Shown piece after piece: positions 19,761 to 31,078 of a stretch of DNA of 64,000 nucleotides (position 1 is the first letter of the stretch; every line of letters starts with the position of its first letter). Location: contig JAODUP010000144.1 in NCBI GenBank assembly GCA_025642065.1, positions 274,501 through 338,500 of the forward strand, given 5' to 3'. The notes beneath the pieces are model-generated. The model saw only the letters and a list, made by a program, of their open reading frames with translations, had not been told where the DNA came from and did not search any database. Position numbers and translations under genes: made by a program. The DNA is from Paralvinella palmiformis (taxonomy: Eukaryota > Annelida > Polychaeta > Terebellida > Alvinellidae).

Positions 19761-19979
19761 AACAAAAAAAAAACAACATATGTTGTTTTATAAAATAAAT
19801 TTTATTTGAATAAACAAATTTCACCTTTAATTTTTACAGTGGTGTTTTAAGGAGGTCCCAATCATGAAAATTTAAAATATAAATTGGGCATTTAATATTT
19901 CAATTTATTAATAAAATGGTGAGAAAGGTAAAAAAATTTTAAATTGACGGTTTTATTTTTGGGGGAAAATATATTATTA

Positions 19980-22900
19980 TCAACAAATTAATTTGTACAT
20001 TTTTGTTTAATCAGAGCATTTAGATACAGGGATACTTGTCATGTGAAATTTATATACAGCTTCCATAAACTTTCTAATCCGTACAACATATAGTGGGTGT
20101 TTATTACAATTTTCTAGTAATAAATGAACTGTTGAAGTCCAACTTAATAAATCGTAGTGCTTATTCTTGAAGCTTTTCAATTTTATATGCGTTACATTTA
20201 CTAGAGAAGTGCCATAAACAGAACAATAAAAAAATCTTATAAAACTATTATAAAGAAAAAACTTATTTCTCATCAAGTACATTATATAATCTAGCCAGAA
20301 CATGAATTTGATTTCCTGCTTTCTACAAAGTTTGGTGTATTTCAAATTTTAATTATTCAAAAAAATCTTGACTTTTTCTGTGGAACAATATCATGTTTTC
20401 CCATCTTAAAACTATCTAAATATTCATTTTTGCCAAAAACAAAACATTGAAACTTATCAGGATTAACCATCATATTATTACTCTCAAACCATGTAATCAC
20501 ATTGTTTACATTGCGACTACTTTATCCTTGACGGACTCATAATTTTAGCCCGAACAGACAAAGGGTTTTCATCAGCGTAATTGAAATCAACGTCATCTTC
20601 AAATAAAAAATATCATTAGAAAACATTATAAGACGAGGACCCAAAGGGGTCCCGAGCAGCACCTTTGTAAACATTTTTCCCCCTTTACTTTAACACTACC
20701 CAAAATTTCTCGTTGTTTACATCTCGATAGTAACCGAGAAATAATTCACATGCAGATTGTGATAAGCCATATGCTCGTAGTTTAGATATAAATATTTATG
20801 GGTATCAATCAAAGCACGAGAGAGATCCATTAGGGCAACACACACTACTTTACCTGTTTCTATTGATTTCTTTATATTTTCAACCCGACGAAGAGAACAG
20901 TTTTACAACTATTCGTTGTCTAAACCCAGATATATAGGGGCTAAAAAACCCTTTTTAAAAATACCGACACCTGGTTTACAATTTCTTTTAAAAAAAACTT
21001 TGACATCTGGGTAGAATGCGACTGGTTTATAGTTTGAAACATCTAGATTGTTTCCTTCTGTGAATAGGACATATTTTCCCTTTTTTTGAAAATTGGGGAA
21101 ATTCTTTTTGTTAGTGACATTTAATAAATAAATATTTGATTTAATATATTTGATCCCATTTTTAATAATTTAGCGGAATGTATCATACCCAGTGGCTTTA
21201 TTGGTTTTTAAATTACACAAATGGACTTAATACATAATTTAATATGTAAAAATCAACATGTTCACCAAATGTTTCCATAAAGTGTTTTTTATTTTTAACA
21301 CTATCATGTTGGTCATGTTTCTCAACAAAATAATTACATAAATTAATACAATCATCAGAACCTATATCTTTGGCCTATTGGTAAAATAATTATAAAAAAA
21401 AGTAGTTACCTTGTCTTGAGGTTACAAATTTTATTGGTCATTATTATATTATCATTTTTATTGATAAATTTTTTTAAAAAAAGGTTTTCTTTTCCCCGAA
21501 CTCATTTCCACTTCCCGAGGTTGCACACATTTACTTTCAAAAAAATGGCATTTACTTTTCTTTCTTAATTTTGTGACCAAATTTCTTTGATTTCTGTATT
21601 GTTGCCAGCGACCAGTACTTTTACTTTTATCATATTTAGTTTAAATATTTTTAAATTTTTCGTTTTTATTCAATTCTGTATGGAACTCTGGTACCTTTGA
21701 TCGTGTTACATTTTACAGGAGCATGTTCATTCACTACTTGCATTGTTAACTCATTCCATACATAATAAGCATCATCAACATCATAAAATAGTTCAGTTAT
21801 ATGATAGAGTATTGCAGATAAATCATGTAAGAAAGTTGTTTTATTAAAATGCTTGTTACTCCTATATGTGAAGGTAGTAGCCTTCTGTTTAGGAATATGA
21901 AACTTTGTGGAGGTACAAACTAGTGAGTGAACATCACTTAAACCTGTATCAACACTGACAGTATTTTTTAAACGCTTTAGTTTGTTTGTAATAATTAAGT
22001 CAATAAGAAAAGGTACACCTTTAAAACACGTTGCCTTCTTTACAATATTACTCAAACCATTAACATCCAAGCAATCTTTAAAATAATTATTTTTCTTCGA
22101 AATATTAACATTAAAATCACCAATTAATAGAACATTAAAATCAAATTTACACAATGGTTCATGATATTATCTATACATTCTATAATAGTATTTAGTTTTA
22201 CCTTTGGCTGTTCATACACACTGATGAATAACCATTTTTCCTTGCTCATTCTAACTTCAACAGCAATAATTTCAATTCTGCCATTGGTGTTATTAATGGA
22301 AAAACCTTCAATATCACATCTTCCAAATTGAGGCATATCATTCCTAATGTACATCATTATACCACCTTCATTATTTTTGAAGTCCTGTCTGTATAGCCTG
22401 TACATGGGTACAGCAAACTGATTATTTGGAAACGAATTATCAATATTGGTTTCCTGAATAGTTAAGACATCCAAAATAAATCCTTGTAAAATCTCTCTGA
22501 AAGGCTCAAACTTCTACCTAATGCTATTAACATTTATATGACCTATCTTACACTGTTTCTTGTTTTGTAAATACAATTGTTTGATTGCATTGAATGTACA
22601 GTTATCATTTAAACATTAATCTCCGTGGTAGTATTATTGTCTAATTCAGTTAAATTTATCTTGGCGGTGATTTGGTTCGGCACAGTACCTGCATCGTATG
22701 GTTTTGGTGCTCCTGCCCAACGACTGATAATGGGAAGGGTACTCGCCGTTATGGTTGTTGTACTGGTTGTTGTACTCCCAGTCACTAGTGGGGAAACGTG
22801 GCCACTCGTCTTCATACTCAGCGTGTGTACCGGTCACTGTGACGATCCTGGTCGTAGTATCGTTTATTCCGCCAGAACATGCTGTTTCTTCCACGAGTAT

Positions 22901-23760
22901 TCTCTGCGGGTTGGTACGTTTGTGTCTCGCACGTTTGTGGGTCGCACGCTTGCAGCTCGAATGCTTGCGGGTCTCACGTTTGCGGCTCGAATGCTTGCGG
23001 GTCTCAGGTTTGCAGCTCGAACGTTGCTCGCTGATTTTCTTCCTGTGAAGCGATGCATCGAGTTGCGATCACGAGGGGCGCGAAAAAGGTCGAATGCAGA
23101 TACCGTTGTCCCAGTTCTGCGTGTTAAGCACCGTATCCTCGTGCTCGTCGTTCACCGCGACGTGGAATGATCTCCAGTCGAACCTATCACGAAGCATTTT
23201 AACGACTGGGGACCCCTGAATACCTATGTGATTCAAGTGATGCATTATATCCCCCGTTGATGTATTTGGCGACGCATTTCCAATGTATATTTCTATTGTC
23301 GTTCTAGGTGGTTGATGGCTGTCATACCGAGTAGCTGTATTACTGGCAGCTACCACAGGCATATGCTTAGATCTTTCTATAGGGACAGTCACTGGCACTT
23401 TGTTGTCCGATTGCAGTAGCACCTGTTCACGAGCTAACAATTCATTCTTCTTTTTTCGGAGTCGGGATAGTCTTCGCCTGTGACGACGTGAAATTTGGAA
23501 ACTAGACGTAGTATCGTCTGAATCATCTTCACTGGACGTAGTGCCACATTGGCAATAGCCATGTTTGCTATTGTTGAGGCAACAATGGGTCCAACTGTCC
23601 TGTGATCCGATATGTGCGTCTCGTCATCTGTTATAAAGGGTGGAGACTGAGTGACAGGTGGTGATGCACGCTTCATGGTTATAACCTCTTTCTCTAGCGA
23701 TATTACGCGCATAGTTAGCCTTGACACGGCTTCAATGAGTTCTTGTACTAATCACTGGGA
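19980..23760 (-). pseudogene. Decayed LINE, minus strand (ORF1 plus endonuclease-RT)
   Basis: Minus-strand order: ORF1 remnant (about 23730-22610), an apurinic-type endonuclease (about 22474-21666) and a reverse transcriptase (about 21600-20000). ORF1 shows an RRM-like part (YIGNAS, then DWRSFHVAV and GICIRPF), a repeat-rich hinge, and a CRYCAEPNH zinc-knuckle-like end. The endonuclease keeps IQETNID, LLIGDFNVN and TGLSDVHSL. The RT part shows a KGAARDPFGSS block and NYADENPLS, where active LINEs usually have YADD. The protein is split between frames and carries stops, so it is inactive. It fits the Jockey/CR1/L2 group; the clade is not resolved. No flanking duplication found. Confidence 0.85.
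22912..23032 (-). repeat. Pentapeptide-coding minisatellite inside LINE ORF1
   Basis: Fifteen-base units on the minus strand encode about eight successive pentapeptides of the form [NS]-[VIL]-R-[AP]-[AT], for example NVRAA, NLRPA, SIRAA and NVRPA. The tract lies between the RRM-like part and the zinc-knuckle-like end of ORF1 and is basic, so it could have been a nucleic-acid-binding linker in the live element. Confidence 0.8.
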
Positions 23761-23787
23761 CAGTTGGCCATGGATAATGATGATAAC

Positions 23788-23975
23788 GATTGGCGTTTTT
23801 CTGCCACTTTTGTCCACATGGTAGGCTAAAAGGGCCGAGCGACCTCCAAATGTAATGAGGCGAAGTCAAAGACGAAACAACCTTCAGATATGCCCACACC
23901 GGGATTCGAAGATGGAAGGTAGTGATCTATGGTCCAATACGCTACTGCTAGACCTCGGAGGCGCTCCAGTGAGAC
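23788..23975 (-). repeat. SINE family A, antisense
   Basis: Reverse complement of the family: CTGCCACTTTTGTCCACATGG, GGGCCGAGCGACCTCCAAATG, GGGATTCGAA, GGTCCAATACGCTA and CCTCGGAGGCGCTCC. It lies immediately 5' of the LINE in the LINE's own orientation. Confidence 0.88.
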
Positions 23976-24741
23976 AATGGAGGCGCCCCGCGATTCTATG
24001 TGGACACATGTATACTGTGACTAAAAAAAGCCGTGATCTTTTCACTCCGGGTAAAAAATCCCACGCACTATGATTAATTTGGTCAGAAGCAGCCATAAGT
24101 TGAAGATAGTGCGAAACAATAGTGTTCTATCGTGAATTTTTAAATTCTAATCTTGTACATTCCCCGAAAGATAGTTATTTCAGGGGCATATAAACATTTA
24201 TTTACACTATGTCTTGATACACAAAGATTGATATCCAATGAAGAAGTTCTTTTGAAAAAGTCTAAACGGAAATGGCACTTAGCAATTCATTGAAGCATAA
24301 GAATATAAAATGTTAATTGGTTTACACCTGGAAGCCTTCAACCATCATATCCAACACACAAAGGTCTAACATTTATACACAGAACGAACAAATCTAGAGA
24401 CAGCTGTAAAAAAATGTTCTTAAGCAATTTTAGCAGCTTGATGGTCATGTATCTGTGCAAGATGATTGTCATATGTTTTAATGATTGGCATCCAAGGCTT
24501 TTCTATGAAAAAGAAGTTCTCTAATAGGTTATTGGAGGAAACTGAATTGCCTATTTTTCATGATTTCTAACAGAAAAGGCTGTTACAATAGTGGACCAGA
24601 TTGCTTCCCCGGCTGAATAGTCAATATATGATGTGCAGAACAGTGAAACATCAGCACATTCTCGGTTATAATAGGAACAAATAAATCTTACACGAACGTT
24701 TATACTTTAAGAATGGAATTTCCAAAAGTTTTAATGTGAAA
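23976..24741. other. Intergenic, nothing recognised
   Basis: AT-rich sequence between a SINE and the dimorphic satellite. No coding region or second copy was recognised. Confidence 0.35.
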
Positions 24742-25552
24742 AAAGTAAGTTTATTTCGAACTATACAGTGTATAGTATACACACATTTCAAACAATAGAG
24801 AATTAACAAGTTCATATCTTCTATGTAAGTTTATTTCGAACTATACAGTGTATGGTATACACACATTTCAAACAATAGACAATTATCAAGTTCATATTTT
24901 CTATGTAAGTTTATTTCGAACTATACACACATTTCAAACAATAGACAATTATCAAGTTCATAACTTCTATGTAAGTTTATTTCGATCTATACAGTGTATA
25001 CCATACACACATTTCAAACAATAGACAATTATCAAGTTCATATGTTTTATGTAAGTGTATTTCGATCTATAGAGTGTATAGTATACACACATTTCAAACA
25101 ATAGACAATTATAAAGTTCATATATTCTATGTAAGTTTATTTCGATCTATACACACATTTCAAACAATAGACAATTATCAAGTATATATGTTCTATGTAA
25201 GTTTATTTCGAACTATACACACATTTCAAACAATAGAGAATTAACAAGTTCATATGTTCTATGTAAGTGTATTTCGAACCATACAGTGTATAGTATACAC
25301 ACATTTCAAACAGTAGACAATTATCAAGTTCATATGTTCTATGTTAGTTTATTTCGAACTATACACACATTTCAAACAATAGAGAATTAACAAGTTCATA
25401 TGTTCTATGTAAGTGTATTTCGAACTATACAGTGTATAGTATACACACATTTTAAACAATAGACAATTATCAAGTTCATATGTTCTATGTAAGTTTATTT
25501 CGAACTATACACACATTTCAAACAATAGACAATTAACAAGTTTATATGTTCC
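24742..25552. repeat. Dimorphic 80/66-bp satellite array, 11 units
   Basis: Unit starts near TATGTAAGTTTATTTCGAAC at 24742, 24822, 24902, 24968, 25048, 25128, 25194, 25260, 25340, 25406 and 25486. Lengths are exactly 80 or 66 in the order L L S L L S S L S L S. Long units carry 14 extra bases, AGTGTATAGTATAC, between two TATAC direct repeats. This creates the inverted repeat CTATAC-AGT-GTATAG. Point differences such as CGATCTAT versus CGAACTAT mark subsets of units. Confidence 0.93.
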
Positions 25553-25827
25553 ATGAATGTCCGAAGCAAACACCAAGACATGCGTCTGTAATCCCATCAT
25601 TTGTTAATATACTGTACATCAATATTGATAAGTCTATAATGTTATAGTTACCGAGATCATTGTTAACCTAATATCCCTCCCCTCCCAACATTTAAATCAA
25701 CAATTAATTTAATCTTACTAATCAATCAACTATATGAAAATAATAACATTTCTAACTTCTGATTGGACCACGATGAATTGATGATTTAATTATAATACTT
25801 AATAACATTTAACAATATGGTTATTCA

Positions 25828-25935
25828 TAGGGGAGCAGTACGGAAAGATGGAGCGGAAATACCCAGATAGTGATCACTGCCGGAATGAAGTGCGCCCTGA
25901 GGGGGGGGGCGCTTTAACAACCCCCCTTGTAATTA
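25828..25935 (+). repeat. Dispersed repeat R1, copy 1
   Basis: GGGGAGCAGTACGGAAAGAT is followed by GGAGCGGAAATACCC, a CACTGCC block, a G-run and CTTTAACAACCCCCCTT. The same order of blocks is seen at 60955-61065. No family was recognised. Confidence 0.7.
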
Positions 25936-26482
25936 ATTCGTCGATGTTGTGATCCGAGAAATTAATCCATGGAAATCTGTGACCCTTGACATATGATTAG
26001 TTAGCAGTTAACTACTTTCGTGTGTCTACGGGCTGCATAATAAACTATAAACACATATTGTACCACGTCGCTGACATCAGGCTGCTGAGATTGATTCCCA
26101 TCCAGTCCATTAACCACCAGAACAACATCATGTTAACAAATCAAAGAGTAAATATTCGTTTTCAGCATCTGCACATCTGCGCCATAAAGTCGCAGTATTG
26201 ATAGTATGAGAGGATTATTATCATAATGGTCTAGTAACTTGCGATGCTTCCTAATTCGAAGGTCAATAGATGATGTAATGAAAGCAACCGATATGCAATC
26301 ATAACGTTTCCATATTAACCTCGCTATTATAATTGACTATTCACCAAAACATTCAAAAAGGTCGGTTACTAACTGTTACTAACTGGATCATGATGCTAAT
26401 ATACTAGTAATACAACACAATTATTAATAACTACCTCAATATATATCTGCAAATCTTCAACGATTCACCGACTCATTTAAAC
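25936..26482. other. Intergenic, nothing recognised
   Basis: AT-rich sequence without visible coding potential or repeats. Confidence 0.35.
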
Positions 26483-26672
26483 TCATTGCTCCATGGCCTA
26501 ACTGGTAGTGCTGTTGGCCAGAGATCTACAGCACCTGGGTTCTAACCCCGGCCGGGCTATATCAGATGGGTGTTTCATCTTTCACTTCGCCTCATTACAT
26601 TTGGAAGTCGTTCGGTTCATTTAGTAAACCTTGTGCACAAAAGTGGCCGTAAAACAGCAACGTTTACACTTA
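26483..26672 (+). repeat. SINE family C copy 1
   Basis: Head CTCCATGGCCTAACTGGTAG with GGGTTCTAACCCCGGCCGG in place of the family A B-box, then the same body as family A (TTTCATCTTTCACTTCGCC, GTGCACAAAAGTGGCCGTAAAAC) and an AGCAACGTTTACACTT end instead of a TCA tail. Confidence 0.88.
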
Positions 26673-27117
26673 GTAACCTTTTGAGTGCAAGCCTCGGATG
26701 CGCTTTCCCCTTAATAACGCTAGCCATTGGACAGGACGATAAGGTTAGAATTACCGTGATAAAGAAATTAATTCCTCCTAGTATAAGGTTTAGATATCGT
26801 TGAAAAGGGAAGAGTAGTTGACTCCGAAAAGGTCTGTACCAAATCTATAACTGCTTAACTCAGATACCTGTTCTCATATCTGAAATATACAGATATTTCG
26901 TGCTGAAGTTCATCTAAATAAAGGCCATTTGTTATCTTCACTGGTCGTTTGTTTTAAATAATAACAAACACTTTTTTATAAATAAAATATTGATCGTGAT
27001 AATGATATTTGCAGCGTAAAGCGATTAAGTGATTGACGCGTAACAAACTGAATGTATTTGCGGGGAGGGGGGGGGGGTTACATAGGCTTTAAATTAAATG
27101 CAATTGTTGATGTTTAA
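26673..27117. other. Intergenic, nothing recognised
   Basis: AT-rich sequence with a G-run near 27060-27077. No coding region seen. Confidence 0.35.
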
Positions 27118-27292
27118 AGGTCACTTTTGGGCAGATCATAGGCTGAATAGGCCGAGTTACCTACAGGGGGGGAATAAAGTGAGGCGAAAGATGAAATACC
27201 CGTCTGACAAAATTTAGCCCGGGTTCGAACCCACGTGGTGTAGTAGGCCTGCGCCAATCGCAATACCAATTATGCCGTGAATGCGTTCCTGT
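27118..27292 (-). repeat. Diverged SINE, probably family C, antisense
   Basis: Reverse complement shows the family body (GTCACTTTTGGGCAGATCATAGGCTGAATAG, GAGGCGAAAGATGAAATACCC here on the plus strand) and a CGGGTTCGAACCC B-box. The head is too diverged to assign firmly to A or C. Confidence 0.6.
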
Positions 27293-27499
27293 TTATTGAT
27301 TTTTTTATTAAAATGGCAGATAAGTCCAAACACCGATTGATCTATGAATACACAGCGGGGTATTCCACTATAATAATCAGGGTATTTCTCGATCATCGCC
27401 TACATCTTCGTATGTTATTTTTTGGCATTTGCGCCTGAGACATGCTAACTTGTTTTGATTTTATGATAATGAACGCAACCCTATTCTCACGACGATTGG

Positions 27500-27612
27500 G
27501 TTTTGGGGCCACTTTTCGGCACACGGTAGGCTAAATGGGCCGAGCGACCTTCAAAGGTAATGAAGCGAAGTGAAAGACGAAACACTCTTTAGATATTCCC
27601 TGGCCGAGTCAC
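27500..27612 (-). repeat. SINE family A or C body, antisense, headless
   Basis: GGCCACTTTTCGGCACACGG, GGGCCGAGCGACCTTCAAAGG and GAAAGACGAAACACTC match the family body. The tRNA-like head is missing. Confidence 0.75.
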
Positions 27613-27807
27613 CCCCCGAGGTATCCCCCTCCCCCAACTCTCACGAATAGACCCTCTTTATACGACATAATCTTGCTAATGTTGGTTGTTTCAATAAAAG
27701 GAGTGAGTACATATCGTAGGATAGAAACACTGTTGTAAACGGAATGGTTGTATCTAAGGAGTGCCGTTCCGCATCGTTAAGCTTTAAATAGCGTTGTACA
27801 CATACAT

Positions 27808-27838
<31 letters not shown>

Positions 27839-29020
27839 CGTGTAAAGTTACACTGATGCCTCGATTGACATCACAGACAATTCAACAATGAGCACAACAT
27901 ATGTTCCCCTGATGCGTATTTTCAAAGATCTCAGATGACATCGAAGTAAATTGGAAATAGTTTCTTCCAATGTGACTAAACATTTCACTTTCCAAACACG
28001 AAATTACCTGAGAGAAGTTCAATCGAAATATACCGAACTAACAGAATTCACAACACGAGGCTTTACTGTATCGGCGTTACTTTAATGCAAGGCCCTTAGG
28101 TACAGTTTTCTGGTCAACGCCGTAGTACGAGCCGCCAGAACTGAGATTAATTATACGGCGAAAGCAGGCAAGAGCCTAGAACAGCAGCTGGTACAAATGT
28201 TCTCCGCTGCAGACTTCTAAAGTTTCATCCAATCGTCGAGGCGTTGAGGTAAGGAGTCATTCGTATAGTTTTAGAAATAGTGATTTTTGTTGATTGAAAC
28301 ACCATTTCATAGGAAACTTGATTGAGACGAGCGTTCAACTCTCGGATTATTCATTTTATTAGAGTCTTCCAGGAGGTAGCAGTTCGCTGGAGATTTTTGC
28401 TATGTTCGATAGTTGTTGTTTTATTTGATTGCTTGTTGTGGCCGTGTTTCTTGTAATAAGCAATAGCGAAACATTTTTTTTCCGAATCGAACAATAAGTT
28501 TTGCATATCTCGGTTGGTGCATGCGTTTGTGGAGTGGAATATGTTCCTTCGCAGTGTCGTCACATAGCCATATGTCTCGGGTTAAGTGAGTGTTGAGGCT
28601 GAACAATTCGGATCCACTCGAGTCGAAGCATATTTGCATTTTCTCCAAGTAGTGCCCGTGTTGCTCTCGAGTTTAGTTAATCTGAAGTAGCAGTTGAAAC
28701 ACAGTTAACCGATTGAAAAACACATTTATTGACGGAAACGGCTTCATTTTGAGAACTGTTTTTGATCATTTTTCAATTTAGCTTCTACCTGACTGGAATT
28801 GGCTAACGGTTGGCTAAATAATATGTCATCTGTTACATCAATATCTGACAGTCACCTATCAGTGGTGCATGTGGCTGTAAGGCGGCTATGGTGGTGGTTT
28901 TGGCGGATGTGGTTGTCGTGGTGTCACCAAAGCCAGTAGTAGCGGGTGTGGTTGTGATATCGGCGGTTGTGCTGTTTGTGGGATTGGTGCAGGTTATAGT
29001 TCTTATAATTTTGATGACGG
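27613..29020. other. Intergenic, mostly unassigned
   Basis: Contains a GT/CG microsatellite (27806-27842) and, from about 28870, a GGT-rich stretch that in one frame reads as a glycine-rich peptide running open into the hAT remnant that follows. No independent gene was recognised. Confidence 0.35.
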
Positions 29021-29049
29021 GGGGGGGGATACTGGTAGCAGTAGAGCAG

Positions 29050-29719
29050 CTACTGATGCTAAGCAGATTCGAATCACATCAACATTAATCAACTTTGTTG
29101 CCGAGACTCTACAGCCATTATGTGTTGTGGAGGTTGCGTCTTTCACTAACATGTTTCACGCTGTAGATCCACGCTACCAGCTCCCTACCAGAACACATCT
29201 TACAACAACACTTATCACTAACAAGACCACACCGCTCCAGAACAAGATGCGGGAAGAGTTGTCCAATGTGGCCAGTGTTTGTGTGACAATCGACCTGTGG
29301 ACTAGCCCGCCAAATGAGGAGTTATTTAGGGATAACGGGACACTATTTTCAGGATTACAGGCTTGTCAGTGCGATGTTAGCGCGTAAGCGTTTTAAGGGA
29401 CGCCACACAACCGCGAATATTTACTCCAGTTATGCAGATGTCTTCAATATAACCAATAAGATATAATATTTCAGACAATATATCCAACATGACAAAGGCG
29501 TTCTCCTTGCTTGGATTTGTTGCAGCACCTGAGCCTACCGTGGTTGATTCGTGTTCTTGTGATATACATTGTAATCATGATTGTAATCATGATTGTGATC
29601 TGGCTAGTAGTGGTCATGGTAGAAGCAGCGACGGAAGTGTTTGTAGTGGACAATGTAGTAGTGTAACAGGTTTTAGTAATGGAATAGTAGTTATTGTTAA
29701 AGTGATAACAGCAATCTAA
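29050..29719 (+). pseudogene. hAT-family transposase remnant (ZBED-like)
   Basis: Three pieces in shifted frames follow the order of a hAT transposase: LQPLCVVEVASFTNMFHAVDPRYQLP with VCVTIDLWTS (about 29050-29320); LGITGHYFQDYRLVS (about 29325-29467); and DNISNMTKAFSLLGF (about 29474-29540), running into low-complexity Cys/Ser/Gly sequence ending at TAA 29717-29719. DLWTS, the GITGHY block and DN-SNM are hallmarks of hAT/ZBED transposases. The shifts near 29322 and 29470 and the lost C-terminal dimerisation region mean it is inactive. Confidence 0.85.
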
Positions 29720-29740
29720 TTTCACCCTGTTTTAAACTTC

Positions 29741-29758
29741 AAATCAAATATATATATA

Positions 29759-29802
<44 letters not shown>

Positions 29803-29803
29803 A
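29741..29803. repeat. TA/CA microsatellite
   Basis: (TA)n with one TC interruption, ending in (CA)4. Confidence 0.9.
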
Positions 29804-29854
29804 ACCACCTGGTGTGGTAAATATTAAATTTGAAGTATTCGAATAGGGAAAATA

Positions 29855-30580
29855 ATGATGGTGGTAGTGATTATGATGGTAGTGGTGACGATGGTGGTCG
29901 TGGTGACGACGATGGTGGTCGTGGCGACGGTGGTGGTGGTGGTGACGATGGAGGTGGTGATATGACGGTGATGGTGGTGACAGTGACGGTGGTGGTGGTG
30001 ATATGATGACGACGGTGATGGTGGTGGTCGTGGTGACGGTGGTGGTCGTGGTGACGGTGGTGGTCGTGGTGACGGTGGTGGTCGTGGTGACGGTGGTGGT
30101 GGTGGTGACGATGGTGGTGGTGATATGATGACGACGGTGATGGTGGTGACAGTGACGGTGATGGTGGTGGTGAAGGTGGTGGTGACGATGGTGGTCGTGG
30201 TGGTCATGGTGACGATGGTGGTGGTGATATGATGACGACGGTGATGGTGGTCGTGGTGGTCATGGTGACGATGGTGGTGGTGATATGATGACGACGGTGA
30301 TGGTGGTGACTGTGACGGTGGTGGTGGTGGTGACGGTGGTGAAGGTGGTGGTGACGATGGTGGTCGTGGTGGTCATGGTGACGATGGTGGTGGTGATATG
30401 ATGACGACGGTGATGGTGGTGACAGTGACGGTGGTGGTGGTGGTGACGGTGGTGGTGACGATGGTGGTCGTGGTGGTCATGGTGACGATGGTGGTGGTGA
30501 TATGATGACGACGGTGATGGTGGTCGTGGTGGTCATGGTGACGATGGTGGTTCTGATATGATGATGACGTTGATGATGGT
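29855..30580. repeat. GGT/GAC minisatellite with longer-range order
   Basis: About 0.7 kb built from GGTGGT, GGTGAC and CGTGGT triplets. A marker phrase, GATATGATGACGACGGTGAT, recurs near 30000, 30123, 30225, 30282, 30397 and 30500, giving an irregular 57-123 bp higher period. The end lies about 85 bp upstream of the kinase B start codon. Frames of Thr/Pro/Ser repeats on the minus strand are low-complexity artefacts. Confidence 0.9.
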
Positions 30581-30663
30581 GAAAAGGACAACATGTTAAT
30601 GACGGAAATTCATTAATCGATTCTTTCTTTAGATATTTATTCAATAGTAGTCAACCGGAGACC

Positions 30664-31033
30664 ATGTTGCTGAAGATAAAGGACTATAAGGAACTGGAGC
30701 TGCTGTACGGCGGAATGTACGGCCCATGCTATAAAATTCAGAGATTAAAAGACGGCAAGGTACGTGTGAAGTACGGAGGCTTCTCGGAGCCGAACCGAGC
30801 AGTCTAGAGAACTATAAAGATACGTTACCAGGTTTTAGCTTCTAAGCCATGGAATATCTTTAACCTAAAACCACTATTTCTTCGCATGGTTTGTTTAACA
30901 AGATCATATCAGTATTAAGTTTAGAGTCTACACGACTCTATGCCAATGCTTAGGACTGTGTACTACTAACTATGATACCATCTTTACATAAATAATTTAT
31001 TTCGTGTGTTTTTATACAGTTCCTAAATAAAAG

Positions 31034-31078
<45 letters not shown>

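Noticed and set aside
22124..22474. A stand-alone endonuclease/exonuclease/phosphatase gene
   Set aside because: It is followed in the right order by GDFN/SDVH and then by reverse-transcriptase remnants, so it is part of the LINE.
22625..23170. A 181-codon plus-strand open frame
   Set aside because: It is the antisense shadow of LINE ORF1 and mirrors its pentapeptide repeats.
24742..25552. CRISPR-like array of repeats and spacers
   Set aside because: The units are head-to-tail without unique spacers and the DNA is clearly animal. It is a satellite.
29824..30594. Thr/Pro/Ser/His-rich minus-strand frames
   Set aside because: They are translations of the GGT/GAC minisatellite.
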